64,000 nt of DNA from Closterium sp. NIES-65. Lineage: Eukaryota; Streptophyta; Zygnematophyceae; Desmidiales; Closteriaceae. The stretch covers positions 248,001-312,000 of the forward strand of contig CANXME010000897.1 in NCBI GenBank assembly GCA_948144175.1, written 5' to 3'. Positions 44,359-56,967 of the stretch are shown here, piece by piece (the first letter of the stretch is position 1; every line of letters begins with the position of its first letter). The notes under the pieces are model-generated. The model had not been told where the DNA came from and ran no database searches. It saw only the letters and a program-made list of their open reading frames with translations. Both the position numbers and the translations under genes were made by a program.

Positions 44359-45630
44359 CACCCCCATAGCCAAAGTGGGGTGTAATCAGCAGAGCAAGCA
44401 AAGCAGTACAAGCTCAGGGTGGATCACAATGTCACCACACATTCTGAGCACAAGTTCAAGAAGCAATAGTTTAAAGTTAACAATTATGAGCAAAGCTAGT
44501 GGTAGTCACAACGGGCAAGTGAGGAGGAGGAGAGAGAGTGAGAGGAGAGGAGATAGGAGGCGACGGATGAAGCTGCAGACACACGGGCAACAGGAGGCAC
44601 ACTGGCACAGCGGCTACCGGAACAACGCTCCGGAATACTGGAATAAGTGGCCCCGCGGCTAAAGTAGCGGCAGACGAGCAACGGACCCACGGGCGGCTGG
44701 CACAGCTGGCTACGACTGGGCTACCGGACGAAGTCCCCGGAATACAGGTGCTGCTGGCGACACGACGGCAACCTCCATTCAGCTTCCCCAAACTATCCCA
44801 CTCCCCCTGGCACACACCCACTGCTACACCGCTAGCTCCACTCCCACGCACCCCCCTTAAACCCTAAACCCCAGTCTCCCACTCATCCACCCCCCTCAAC
44901 GTCAGCTGCAGCAGTGGGAGACGAATGAGGAGGAGGAGCAAAGGGAGGAATGCACAGCTGCCACCCCCATACTCGCCACCCCCTACTCGCCACCCCCTAC
45001 TCGCCACCCCCCAGGCGGCCCCCTCAGGTCGCCTCGACAGGCGACGGGAAAAGGAGGGGGGGGGGGGGGGGGGGGGCGGTGCACATGCCGTAGGTAGGGC
45101 GACGGGGCCGGGGTCGCAGGTAGGGCGACGGGGCCGGGGTCGCAGGTAGGGCGACGGGGCCGGGACGCTGGTAGGGCGACGGGGCTAGGGCCGGGGCCGC
45201 AGGTTTGGCGACGGGACCGGGGTCGCAGGTGGCGCGACGGGGCCGGGGTCGCAGGCAGGGCGACGGGGCCGGGGCCGTAGGTAGGGCGACGGGGTGCGAC
45301 GCGCGGGTCCCCGTCGCCCGTCGCAGCGCCTCCCGGGGGGGGCGCGCCGAGTGACGGGGCAGAAACCCGTCGCGCGCCTCGGGGCGCACGGCGGGCAGAA
45401 AACCGCCGCGCGCCTCGGGGCGCACGGCGGGCAGAGAACCGCCGCGCGCCTCGGGGCGCACGGCGGGCAGAGAACCGCCGCGCGTCTTGGGGCGCACGGC
45501 GGGAAGAAAAACTGCCGCACCCCACGGGGCGTGCGGCACAGAGAGTAGCAGTAGTAGTTGCAGCGGAAGCAACGAGGTGGTGAGCCCACCCACAGGATCG
45601 ATCCAAGGGGATCGACCTGCTCTGATAGCA

Positions 45631-45758
45631 TGTGAAAGTTAGAAGAGAGAAGAGGACTGCACTAGCAAGAATGGGGATACAAATAGCAAACCCTAGAAGG
45701 GTTGTACTCGCTATAGAGCACCCCACTACAGGCTAGAGCATAAGATAACATTCTGACA
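45631..45758 (-). repeat. 5' LTR of element G (128 bp)
   Basis: It differs by one base from 44231-44358 and is followed on the - strand by TGCTATCAGAGC. Confidence 0.92.
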
Positions 45759-45763
45759 GGTCG

Positions 45764-47893
45764 GGCTACACCTAGGCGATATCGGAAAATTCTACTTAAG
45801 TGGGAAAAGGGAATCTTTTAGCGAGGGCCTCTAGCCCGGAAAATTCGTATATGAACTATACAACGCGTTGCATAGCCACAATTCATTTGAATCGAAGGTT
45901 GTTTTGGCTACACGAATGCTTAACATGGTGCCGAAAATTGGGGCACAATGTGCATATTTAGTTAATAATAGGTCGGCCGTCATGCCACGACATGTATTGG
46001 CTTGTGAGGTACCCTTAAACATTTTTGGTTGCAGGAGAATCAATGCGACAAACCCACTGTCTAGTAACTTCGTGGAAGTACCATATGCGCAAACAATGTT
46101 AAGCAACCTGGAAACGCAAACTCGGACATAGTTATAACCTCACGGCAGACCGCAGAATCACATCAATATCATATGCAAATTTGAACAAGACATACATCCC
46201 CATCTTCATATGCGATACGTTACTAATTTCACCATGATTATCAATTACAACCCTACAGGATTGAGCAGATTACGATAATTTTTGTAAGAGTTGTAAAAAA
46301 AAAACATCAAGAACGACCAATAGTCTCGTTAATGCTTTCATGACAACCCACTAGAAACTTCTGGTGATTAAATAAACCAGGGTCGCATACGTCCTAATGT
46401 CAAGCCATTAGGAGTAATTAGCAAACTCATCCTCTACGGCCGTAGCTTCGAGGAGCCCCTTATGTGAGCCAGCCATGTACCACGTATTCGCAGCTTCGGG
46501 ATGCAGTATTCATCGGAGGCGGTTGATAATATTTGATTGTGGGTGCACCAGCGCGTTCTAACAGTGCCCTCATGGCGAACAGGCATGACAAATCACGTGT
46601 GCTCACGTGTGCTGCACGCATGTAGCTAATTAGACTGAACCGCATGTGCCGCAGACCCGGTCGTTTGATACATTGCTCGATCATGGGCGGAATAGTGAAT
46701 GAAAGTTTGTGTGGCTCATAAGTCGCCCACGTAACAGCAGGCTTCGTGGCAAGTATATATCGCACGATTACGCCGTAGGACAACCAGCATCACGGGCTCA
46801 CTATTGCGTATGATAGCATGGTCATTGCATAGTCGCAACGCTAATGCTCAGCATGCTTTGTCCGATCCCTTGTTTGATTGTACTATCCTCCCCCCTATTT
46901 TTGAGGGGTGAGCCCCGTCCTTGAGGCCTATGTGTCCTCGCGTACTTGCAGCCTCCTTTGTGGCCTCGGCCTCTACTGTTTCGGCACCAGAGGTGGCAGC
47001 AGTTGCCTCTGGTCACAAGGGGGCAAGAAGGGCGGTAAAAAAGGAGGTGTTGGTGGTGGCGACGGTGGCGGTGGTGGTGGGGCTGGTGGTAAAAGAGGTG
47101 GAGGGAGTGGAGGCGGTAAAACGGGTGTTAAGCACCACTTCGATACCCTTGTCCAACAACCGGATGAACGACATCATGATTGGCTGCAGATAGACGATCA
47201 CACTTACATCGCATATGTCTTCAATTTATGTGACAAATTTGTCGAATTGTACTACTCATATTGTTGTCGTTCAGGGTTATGTGTCGGCATTTAACAAACG
47301 CACCTTGAACAGATGCGTTGATGTACAATGCAATATGTCGCAATATATCATGGATTTCGCCCTACAAACAAATGCATTGACGATATATGAGTTGCTAATA
47401 AGAATTTATTAGAGAGTATTATCAATGAAGTATGGGGGCATGGATAGAGATGGCAGAATTTATACATATGTGTATCATGTTTTGTGATCTTTACATTGCA
47501 AATACAATGCATGGTAAAAAAAGAAACAATGCACGTTTTGTAAACTCTTAAACCCACCCAACACATTCTTTTTGCCACCAATAGATGTAAGGCTTAGAGT
47601 AGGAAATGACGTCACCAAAATTGCATAAGCGAGTAATTTTAGAGAAAAACATCGACTTGTACATCACTGACCGGTCAACGTTACATATGAATGAGATAGT
47701 GAGTCAATCTTTTGTTATTTTGGTGCATCAATCCTTTGATTCTTTCAAACGAAATGGCATAATGGGGAGAAAATCCACAAGGGAGAGACATACAATGCCA
47801 TGGGAAGCATGTGCAATCGCTCATTCCCTAAGTCGACAACATTCATAGTGTTTGCCTCATTACTTTTCTGGACAAGTCAGAACCCGATACTAA
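45764..47893. other. Lower-GC island, no recognised gene
   Basis: Base composition drops sharply here compared with the rest of the window. Several modest open frames exist (45868-46131 +, 46460-46783 -, 47606-47848 +) with ordinary amino-acid make-up, but I recognise none of them. A Gly/Lys-rich frame near 46985-47120 recalls the gag linkers of the Copia elements and may be a relic. Without element C, this island would continue at 55358. Confidence 0.4.
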
Positions 47894-47898
47894 CTTAC

Positions 47899-48034
47899 TG
47901 TGAAATGAGTAAGCAGGAATGAATGAACTATGAATGAAAGCAGTACAAATATGAAACCCTAACTGGGTTGTACCCCCTATGGGATACCCCACTACAGCCT
48001 ACACAGCAGTATAAGCTATAGATATGTTCTGACA
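47899..48034 (-). repeat. 3' LTR of element C (136 bp)
   Basis: It is identical to 55217-55352. On the - strand it starts TGTCAGAACATATC. Confidence 0.95.
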
Positions 48035-51000
48035 CACCCCCATAGGCAAAGTGGGGGAGAACAAGGGGTCACAAGACCAGTCAAGCAAGACAAAGCAAAG
48101 CTCAGGGTGGATCACAAAGTCACCACACAGTCCGAGCACAAGAGCAAGGCCAAAGGCCAGTTCACAAGCAAGAGTACAGACATATATATAAAACTAGACA
48201 AGCAAGAGCAGGTATATATATATGTCACAGTACAAGTGAAGTCAAGAGGAGAGCAAGTGAGGCAAGACAGGCACAAGACCCAGCTGGGTGCAGAAGCGCT
48301 GATGGTCACAAGGCGCAAGTGCCTTGGTGAACACATCAGCAGTGTTGGCCTCAGAGGCCACGTACGCAAGTCGCAACTGACCACGCTGCTGCAGCTCACG
48401 AGCAAGGAAGTAGCGGAGAGCAATGTGCTTCGTTCTGTGCTCCAAGCGCTGCTCTCGACACAAGGCCAGCATAGCCTTGTTGTCTACGTACAGCACTGGA
48501 GGAGAACGAGGCGGCTCTCCAAGGTCAGTCAGCAGGTAGGTGAGCCAGCGAAGCTCCTGTGCAGCCATGGCCCCGGCGTAGATCTCAGCCTCACAACTGG
48601 AGCCGAGAACCGAAGACGAGCGAGTAGACCGCCACGAGACAGAGCCGGAACCAAGGCTGAAGGTGTAACCCTGTGACGACCGCTGCGTAGCCTGGTCGTC
48701 AGCCCAAGACGCGTCCGCGTGGCCGGTAAGGACCACTGGACCCCGCCCTCCAAGCACTAGCCCCATGCCTGACGTACTGCACAGGTAGCGCAATACCCTC
48801 TTCGCTGCAGCCATGTGCTCCGGTCTGTGTCTCCCAGGAGCAACATAGCGTGCAAGAATGCTCAGAGGGTATGCAAGGTCAGGTCGTGTGCAGGTCATCA
48901 GGTACATGAGGCAGCCAACAAGCTCCGCATACGGACCACTCGACTCTACGGACTCATCCGAAGGCAGAGCTGAGAGTGAGTGGCGAGTAGGCAGAGGAGT
49001 GGCCTGAGGCGAGGAGTACGTGAAGCCGAAGCGCTGAAGGACCTGCTGCACCATGTGTGACTGAGTCAAGGTAATGGTGCGGCGTGCTCTGTCCCGAGTG
49101 ATCTGCAAGCCAAGGTAGCTGCGCAGTTCACCCAGGTCTGTGCACGTGTGTCTCTTCAACAGCTCGGACTTCACGTAGGCGAGTCCAGCAGTGTCCGCTG
49201 TGGCAAAGACCAGGTCGTCGACGTACACGAGGATGTAGAACGGCGGCAGGGAAGTGTCGGTGCGAAGAAACAGCGACGGGTCAGCAGTAGAAGGAGCAAA
49301 CCCAAGAGCCGCAAGCGTAGTCCTCAGTGTGTCGTGCCACTCACGCGGTGCCTGGCGGAGACCGTAGACTGGCCGTCGGAGGCTCCACTGGGTGCCAGGA
49401 GGGAAAGTCCCAGTGAAGCCAGGTGGACGGCGAAGCCAGATCTCCTCGTGCAGGCTACCCTGCAAGAACGCAGTGCTGAAGTCGAGAGAGTGAAGCTCGT
49501 AGTCGCGCTGAGCGGCTATGTGCAGCAGCACCCGAAGAGTAGTCATCTTCGGGGTGGGAGAGAAGGTCTGAAAGTAGTCAACTCCCTGCCGCTGACTGAA
49601 GCCACGAGCAACGTACCGTGCCTTGAAGACAGGTGGAGAGCCCGGCGGCCGCTTCACCCTGAAGATCCACATGCCACTGACGATGTTCGCCCCAGGAGGG
49701 GGAACCGCGTCAACGTAGGTGCCTGTGGACTTCCAGGAAGCCATCTCTGCATCCATAGCTGCCTGCCACTGAGAGGAGTAGGGACCATCTACGGCCTCCG
49801 CGTAAGAACGCGGAGTCGGGATGTCTAGTGCATCCGGGTCTCCCTCAGGGGCAAGCAGTACAGACGCGAGATGAGGTGAAGCAGCCGCTAGACACTGTAA
49901 CTCCTCCTGTCTGTCCTCTAGGACGTCCGTGCTAAGAGCACACTCACCCCCGACGGACGGAGGACAGACAGACGCAGACTCAGCAACAAGACTAGCAGCG
50001 TAGTCGAGACGACAGCGAGCAGCAAAGTCAACGAGCTCAGCGACTAGAGCAGACGCAGCAGTGGACTCAAAAGAGGGGTCAGTGACGACAGTAGCAAGCA
50101 GACGCGTGACAGTAGGACTCGCAGCGCGAAGAGAGTCCGACTCAGGGTCGGCAAGCGCAGGAAGTGAGGACTCAGGAGGAGAAGGCAAAGGGGCACGCAG
50201 AGGAGCAGTGGACGGACGCAGAGACATCCGGTGCGTGCCAGGGACAGGAGGAGGACGCTGACGCGAACTGCGACCACTAGCGCGAGCAGCACGAACAGGC
50301 GACGCGGGACGAGACGCAGGCTCACGACGCTCAGCAAGACCTCCAGTAGGACCAGTGTAAGGAGAGGGAGCAGGCAGCGGAGAGGAAGGCTCCAGTAGGG
50401 GCTGCGACTGGACAGGCGTGGACCCTCTACTGGAGGAGAAAGACCAAGAACCTGCTGAAGGAGCGGAACGAAGTACGGCCGAGGCCGCGCGGCAGCTCAA
50501 GACTCAGCAGGGACAGCACCAGCACCCTCAGCGACAGCACCAGCGCCACCCACACCTCCAGCGGCAGGACCAACAGCAGCAGGCTCAGCACGAACGCCCT
50601 CAGCAGCTCCAGCTCCAGGAGGACCTGCAGGGCCAGCAGCTCCGGGACCGGCTGCACCCGCACCCTCGACGGTCGAAGAAGCTCCAGCTCCAGCTCCAGC
50701 AGCACCTCCAGACTCAGCAGCACGCCTCCAGCGGCGAGCGAACCACTCGCGCAGCTCCTGTGGAGAGAGGGGCTCCCGGCGAGACGCAGCAGCAGGAGAA
50801 ACCCCAGGCTCAGCAGCTCCAAACGCAGCACCCCCAGGCTCAGCAGCTCCCAGCTCAGCACCCCCAGGCTCAGCAGCTCCCGACCTAGCACCCCCAGACC
50901 CAGCACCTCCAGGCACAGCACCCCCCGGCTCAGCACCCCCAGGCTCCGCACCCTCCGCAGTAGCACCCTCAGGCCCAGCACCCCCAGCAGTAGCACCCCC

Positions 51001-54000
51001 AGGCTCAGCACCCCCGCGCACAGCACCCCCAGAGTCAGCACCCCCAGGCTCAGCACCCGCAGCAGCACCAGAGTCACCAGTAACCTCGACCGGGTCAACG
51101 GCGTCTACCTGGGACACACCTGAGGGGGCAGGAACCTGAGGGGGGAGGGGGTCTACCGGGGGGGGAACCGGCACAAGGAAGTCCGGGGGAGGGGGGAGGG
51201 AAGGAGTGCGGTAGGGGAAGAGACGGTAGAAGGGGACTGACTCGTCGAACGTGACGTCCTGGGAGGACAGAACACGACGAGAGGAGGGGTGGTAAAACTG
51301 CCACCCTGGGGCGTCAGTGGGGAAGCCAAGGAAGACACAGGGAGCAGCACGAGGGGACAGCTTGTCCGCAGACAAGTCGCGGACAAACGCCCGAGATCCC
51401 CAGACACGGAACACAGACGCATCGCCAACCTTCCCCGTCCACAGCAAGGCTGGGGACATCGCTGGCCGAGAGACCCGGGGGTGAAGGTTGAGCTGATGCG
51501 CCGCGTACCTCACCGCAAACGGCCACAGAAAATGGGGGGCAGCCGCATGCATCATGGACGTACGAGCGACATCCATGACCATGCCAATGCGGCGCTCAGC
51601 AATCCCATTTTGCTGTGGTGAGTCCGGAAGCGTGAAGGTCTGGCGGATCCCCCGTGCACGACAGTAGTCTCGCAGAAGGCGAGAAGAGAACTCTCCGCCT
51701 CTGTCAGAGTGCAGACGCAGAACAGGAAAGTCCGAGCCGAAGCTCTTCCTGAGCTGGAGACGAGCCTCGCGGATCTAGTCGATCAGCACCTCAGTGACCG
51801 CACCCTTGCTGCGCAAGGGGAGGACTGTGGTGTAACGCGAGTAGTCGTCAACCACCAACAGGAAGTAGCGCTCGTAACCCTGCCCACGGACGGGGGCTGG
51901 GCCCCACACATCCATGTGAAGCGTCTGCAGGGGAGCCTCTGTCGGGGGGAAGTGGGAGGAGTGAGGAGTAGCCCGGAGGCGACCCTCGACACAGGGGACA
52001 CAGGAAGGTCCTGGCCCGGAGGGGAGAGGAGGGAGAGACTGGGGAAGACCAGAGACAAGGACACGGGAAGCCATGCTCCGAAGACGGGGCAAGGAGGGGT
52101 GGCCAAGACGGTGGTGCCACAGGAGAGTCTCGTGAGACAGGAGGCGACAAGAACAGGGGGCAGACTCAGGACCTGACCGGGACGCAGCAGCAAGTACCTG
52201 ACCCGACGCAGCCACCTGACCAGACGCAGGGACAGGAGGAGACTCAACGGTCAGGGTGTAGAGACTCGACCCCGGCCGACGTGAGAACGTGGCCAGGTGT
52301 CGGCCTGTGCGAGCCTCCGTGCAGTGGGTCACCCTCTGATGCGCAGGAGTGAACTGGTGAACACCCCCATCCTGCAGGTCCGCTCCACTCACCAAGTTCG
52401 TAGAGAACGAGGGAAGGTACAGACCCGACAGGGTGCCCGAAGGGGCAGCCGGACACGGGAGGACAGTGGAGAAGTGAGACAGGACAGGACCCCCAGAGGG
52501 GTCAGCAAGGGAGACCGCAACCGGCCTGGCGAGCGGCGAAAGGGTAGTGCGGTCTCGAAAGAAGGAGCGAGAAGCTCCGGAGTCAAGTGTGAAAGTGAGG
52601 GAGGACAAGGACGACTCAGTACCTGAGAGCGCAGTCTCACCAGTACCTGAGAGCGCAGACGCACTGGCACCTAGAGCAGCAGCCTCACAAGCACCTAGCG
52701 CAGCAGTACCAATGCCCGGGTCGGGCTGAAAACACCGGTAACCCTCATTCTCCTCACTATAATCCACAACATACATAGCAGTAAGGATAGCATCAAAATC
52801 AAGATCAAAGATCGCTACACCAGCCCTGAGAAGCTCATCCCAGCGAGGGATCTCACTAGCCCCAGGGAACTGCTGACGCCAAGCGTCCGTCAGGCGGCCA
52901 AAGCAGCGCTGGGTGGCGTGGGCACCCCCACACTGCTCACCCGCGCGGTCGCCGGAACGAAGAACGTAGGTGCAGGGACCAGTACCCCCACCCCTCTGAC
53001 GCCCAGCGTACCACTCACGAAGCTGCTGAGGCGAAGGGATGTCCCGCGAGCGCTGCTGCTGCTGCCGGTGCGAGCGCTGGCCACCACCACCGCCGCTACG
53101 CTGCTGGGTACCACCCCGACCAGCTCCACCTCCTCCACCACTATTGCCTCCTCCGCTGCCGCCTCCACTGCCTCCACCTCCGCCGCCTCCACCTCCGCCG
53201 CTGCCTCCACCACCACCGCTGGCACCACCACTACCGTCTCCGCCGCTGCTGCCGCCACCACCACCACCACCCCCGCCACTAGCCCCGCCGCCACCCCCAC
53301 TCCCTCCGCCGCCACCGCCGCCACCGCCACCGCCCCCTCCAGCTCCACCCGCGCCCTTGCCCCCCTTGCCCTTGCTGGAGCGACGTCTCCCACTAGGGGC
53401 AGACGCCGCGCCGACCGACTCAAGACCAAGCAGGTCGGCAGCAGCAGCAGAGGCAACAGAGGGCAGCAAGGGGGAAGGAGAGCACCCCTCAAAGATGGGG
53501 GTGCGAGGGTCACCACGAGAAGCACCTACAGCGACTATGCTCTTCTCCGCTGCAAGGAGGGCCTTCTCGAGGAGGTCGACGGTGAGAGTGGTGGGACAGA
53601 CTGCGAGAAAGTGGTCCCTGACGACGCGAAGGGAGTCAGGGAGGCGCGCGACTACGTAGTAGAGAGCGATGTACATGGGGGGGGGGTTCTTAGCGCAGAA
53701 CTCAGCAGGAAGGGCGGCGCGGTAGCGAGTGTCACTAGTGCGGAGGTGCGTAATGAGGTCAGCGACAGTGGGAAAGGCAGAGAGGTCAGGAAAGAGGTAG
53801 GGAAGCATGAGACGGCTCAGTGCAGCAGTGGCAGGGGAGGAGTAGCGCGCAACTACAGCGTCGTACAAGGTCTGAGCACTCTTGTACTGACTAAAGTGCG
53901 CACGCTCAGAGGTAGGGAGGTGGCGACGCACAGCAAGACGTGCAGCAGCATCGCGGGTGGCCCACTTAGAGCGGACAGCGGGATCAGCATCAGCAGCAGG

Positions 54001-54209
54001 AGCAGGAGAGGCGCCAGAGGTGAGGTCAAAGAGAGAAAGGTCGTCAGCCCTGTCGCACTGTAAGAACAGCTGCAGGTCGTCTAACCAGACCTCAAAATCA
54101 ATGGCGCGACCCTCAGCGTCAAAAGCTAGGACACTAGGGGTAGCCATGGCGACGACAGCGACGCAGTGCAAGCAGTAGGGAAAGAGCTCGCAGTGGCAGT
54201 GGGACTGTG

Positions 54210-54394
54210 CTCACCAGGCAGGGCAGGTCGAGTAGGTATGCAGAAAGGCGGCTCAGCGACCTGGCGGCTCGGCTCCCGGGCGGCTCGGCGGTAGGGCAGC
54301 TCGGGGGCAGGGCGGCTCGGCTCCTGGGCGGCTCGGCGACAGGGCGGCTCGGGTGCAGGGCGGCTCGGCTGCAGGGCGGCTCGGCTCCCGGTAG

Positions 54395-54425
<31 letters not shown>

Positions 54426-55120
54426 CGCGGTCGAGCAGGCGGCCGGGGCCGCGGTAGTAGCGGGCGGCCGGGGCCGCGGTAGTAGCGGGCGGCGAGGCCG
54501 TGCGAGCAGGCAGCCGGGGCCGCGACAGGAGCGGGCGGCGGGGCCGCGGTCGAACAGGCGGCTGGGGCCGCGGTCGTAGCAGGCGGCCGGGGCCGCGATC
54601 GTAGTGGGCGGCGGCCGCGGCGTAGCGGGCGGCAGGGCCGCGTCGAGCAGGCGGCCGGGGGCTGCGTCGAGCAGGCGGCTGGGGGCCGCGACAGGAGCGG
54701 GCGGCGGGGGCCGCGGTTCGAACAGGCGGCTGGGGCCGCGGTCGTAGCAGGCGGCCGGGGCCGCGGTCGTAGCAGGCGGCGGCCGCGGCGTAGCGGGCGG
54801 CAGGGCCGCGTCAAGCAGGCGGCTGGGGGCCGCGTCGAGTAGGCGGCTGGGGGCCGCGACAGGAGCGGGCGGCGGGGCCGCGGTCGAACAGGCGGCTGGG
54901 GGCCGCGGTCGTAGCAGGCGGCCGGGGCCGCGGTCGTAGTAGGCGGCAGCCGCGGCGTAGCGGGCGGCAGGGCCGCGTCGAGCAGGCGGCTGGGGGCCGC
55001 GTCGAGCAGGCGGCTGGGGGGGCCGCGTCGAGCAGGCGGCTGGGGCCGCGATCGTAGCGGGCGGCTGGGGCCGCGACTTAGCGGGCGGCTGGGCCGCGTG
55101 TGGGAGGGAGGCGACACGGA
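54210..55120 (-). repeat. GC-rich tandem-repeat leader of element C
   Basis: Units of GGCGGCCGGGGCCGCGGTCG and variants fill the space between primer site and gag, with a G-run of about 26 at 54398-54424. A longer-period block of about 230 bp is itself repeated (about 54540-54780 and 54770-55000). Confidence 0.85.
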
Positions 55121-55216
55121 GGGTCGCTCGATAGCGGAAAAAAAAAGTTGAGCGCGCCTCGGGGCGCGCTTCGGTGGGCCCTAGGCAGAGTTCCACAGGG
55201 AACCCGCTCTATACCA

Positions 55217-55352
55217 TGTGAAATGAGTAAGCAGGAATGAATGAACTATGAATGAAAGCAGTACAAATATGAAACCCTAACTGGGTTGTACCCCCTATGG
55301 GATACCCCACTACAGCCTACACAGCAGTATAAGCTATAGATATGTTCTGACA
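55217..55352 (-). repeat. 5' LTR of element C (136 bp)
   Basis: It is followed on the - strand by TGGTATAGAGCGGG and flanked outside by CTTAC. Confidence 0.95.
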
Positions 55353-55357
55353 CTTAC

Positions 55358-55743
55358 CTATTCAACTAAGCAATGAGATCAAACTGGTTGTCTTAATATA
55401 CGAGCGAAATTGTTAGGCATCTATTGAATCACTATGATGATCAAGTTAAATTTGCAAACTATAATTGTTGGTACTGTGTTAGCATTGGCATTGGCTTAAT
55501 GTGTCATGCTTTTGCTCCTTCTTTTCTATGGGTCTGCTGTCAAATTTGGAATCGATGCAACAATTATTGTGTTTTAGAATTCAACGTACGAGTTTTCCCG
55601 GCTCGGTTCGACAACTCATGTTTCGGCCAACCGGGAAATTAATAGCCGAGGATGTGGACATTTACTGGAATCAACAACAATCAACTCACGCGCAATATGA
55701 GAAAAGAATGTCAAAGGCAAAACATATTATTCAGCATGCTATA
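55358..55743. other. Lower-GC host DNA between element C and solo LTR
   Basis: It continues the composition of 45764-47893. A stretch reading IYWNQQQSTHAQYEKRM near 55655-55715 looks like ordinary coding sequence, but the protein is not recognised and the frame is short. Confidence 0.35.
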
Positions 55744-56868
55744 TGCGAAGAGTCACTCTACAACGGTAGTAAGCTAGACTATGGGGGTTGGCACGAACTA
55801 CTTGGAGTGATCGAAGCTTTGCTTGGTTCCTTAGTGCTTGCACATTCACGAGAGAATGAAAAAAATGAACAAGCAATGACAACAATGACTACATTAGGCA
55901 CCTAGCAACCCTACTGCTAGCCTGGTCGACCGCCAGCGCAGCTCGGTCGACCGCCTGCCAGCGTTGCGTAGAGGAGCCGCGCCAGCACTGCAAAAGGACG
56001 ACCTGCCAACAGAGCAGGTTGACGGCGTGCCAACGCTGCAGCTGAGCGGTTGTCCAGCATTGCCCCGTAGAACACAGCAGTGCGCACGCTCATAGATGCG
56101 TGCAGACGATTGGCCCGACTTGCCTCGTTGGGCATGCGTCGGCTGTTGTCTGCGCCTGACGAACCACATCGACTCCGGGATACCAGCCCGCAGTCGCCTG
56201 CGCCATCGCAACCTCCACGACGTTCGCGTGCCTCCGCAGAACTCGTCGAGCAGGTTACCCGGTCGACCCGGTCGACCACCATGTACTTTCGCTCGACCAC
56301 CACTGCTTTCAGTCGACGACCAGGTCCCTCTGGTCAACCACCAGGTGCCTCTGGTCAACCATAACTCCCGTCGAGCTACCCCCTGGTCGTTGGACCACTT
56401 CCGTCGACCAGAACCGCCAGCGGTTGTCGCCGAGCTCCCCTCGTCGACCGCTGCTCACTTGTCAGGTCGAAGAACTGCTCCGTCGACCTCCCATTCGAAC
56501 TACAGGTCGACAGACTGCTCCCGGTCGAGTTGCAGATCGACGGACTGCTCCCAGTCGAGCTGCAGGTCGCGGGGACCCCCTGGTCGAGCTGCAGGTCGAC
56601 GGAGACCTCCCGATTGAGCTAGAGATCAACGGAGGCCTCCCGGTCAAACCGCCCCTCCTGGTCGACAGCCCACCCGTTGCCCAGACGAGTCACTTGCAGC
56701 TGTCGAGCTCCCTGGTCGAGAGCAGCACCACAGCGGTCCCGTGCAGCTCGACGGTGCCTGTCGAGCAGCTCTCCCACTGTGAACGGTCGACTGCTACTCC
56801 CATACATCCGACCAAGTCATCGGCGTTGGCCAAGCGAGGGCGGGGCCAACACTCCATTCCTGTTAACA
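55744..56868 (-). mobile_element. Solo LTR of the H Copia family, inverted
   Basis: A single 1125-bp LTR is flanked by a perfect target duplication CTATA (55739-55743 and 56869-56873). On the - strand it begins TGTTAACAGGAATGG and ends near CTCTTCGCA. It is related over its whole length to the LTRs at 56968-58059 and 62731-63821, in the opposite orientation. No internal region is present, as expected after recombination between the two LTRs of a former full element. Confidence 0.88.
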
Positions 56869-56967
56869 CTATATGCAAGGAGGTCTCAGTTGGTCGACAT
56901 CTTCCACCCCTAACTAATATCGTGACCCAATACTTTAGCTTTTTTCTCGACTCACTATCTAGTGAAT

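Larger units (their letters stand above)
44231..45758 (-). mobile_element. Non-autonomous LTR element G (Copia-derived), 1.53 kb
   Basis: Two 128-bp LTRs (44231-44358 and 45631-45758) differ at one base and are flanked by GGTCG (44226-44230, 45759-45763). On the - strand the primer site TGCTATCAGAGCAGG follows the 5' LTR, then a GC-rich leader with two tandem arrays (about 45360-45530 and 45080-45290), then a 3' tail whose polypurine tract and GGGTGGATCACAA-containing segment match B and C. No gag, integrase or RT similarity is visible. It is best explained as a derivative of the B/C lineage that borrows their proteins. It looks whole as a non-autonomous unit and recent. Confidence 0.9.
47899..55352 (-). 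mobile_element. Copia LTR retrotransposon C, 7.45 kb
   Basis: It is bounded by two identical 136-bp LTRs and target duplication CTTAC (47894-47898, 55353-55357). On the - strand: 5' LTR 55352-55217, primer site TGGTATAGAGCGGG, GC-rich repeat leader (about 55120-54210), gag from about 54146 (MATPSVLAFDAEG), Gly-rich linker, widely spaced zinc knuckle near 52980-52900, protease near 52580 (DSGASRSFF), WHHRLGHPSLPRLR near 52110, integrase about 51950-51500, a Gly/Ala/Glu/Pro repeat linker (about 51100-50500), RT about 49700-48950, RNase H about 48700-48300, and 3' LTR 48034-47899. It closely resembles B throughout, so the two are sister copies. It is recent, with about two or three breaks. Confidence 0.95.

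Noticed and set aside
46460-46783. 107-residue frame on the - strand (MSYGVIVRYILATKPAV)
   Set aside because: The make-up is ordinary and could be coding, but there is no recognisable family, splice context or partner gene, so it is not listed as a gene.
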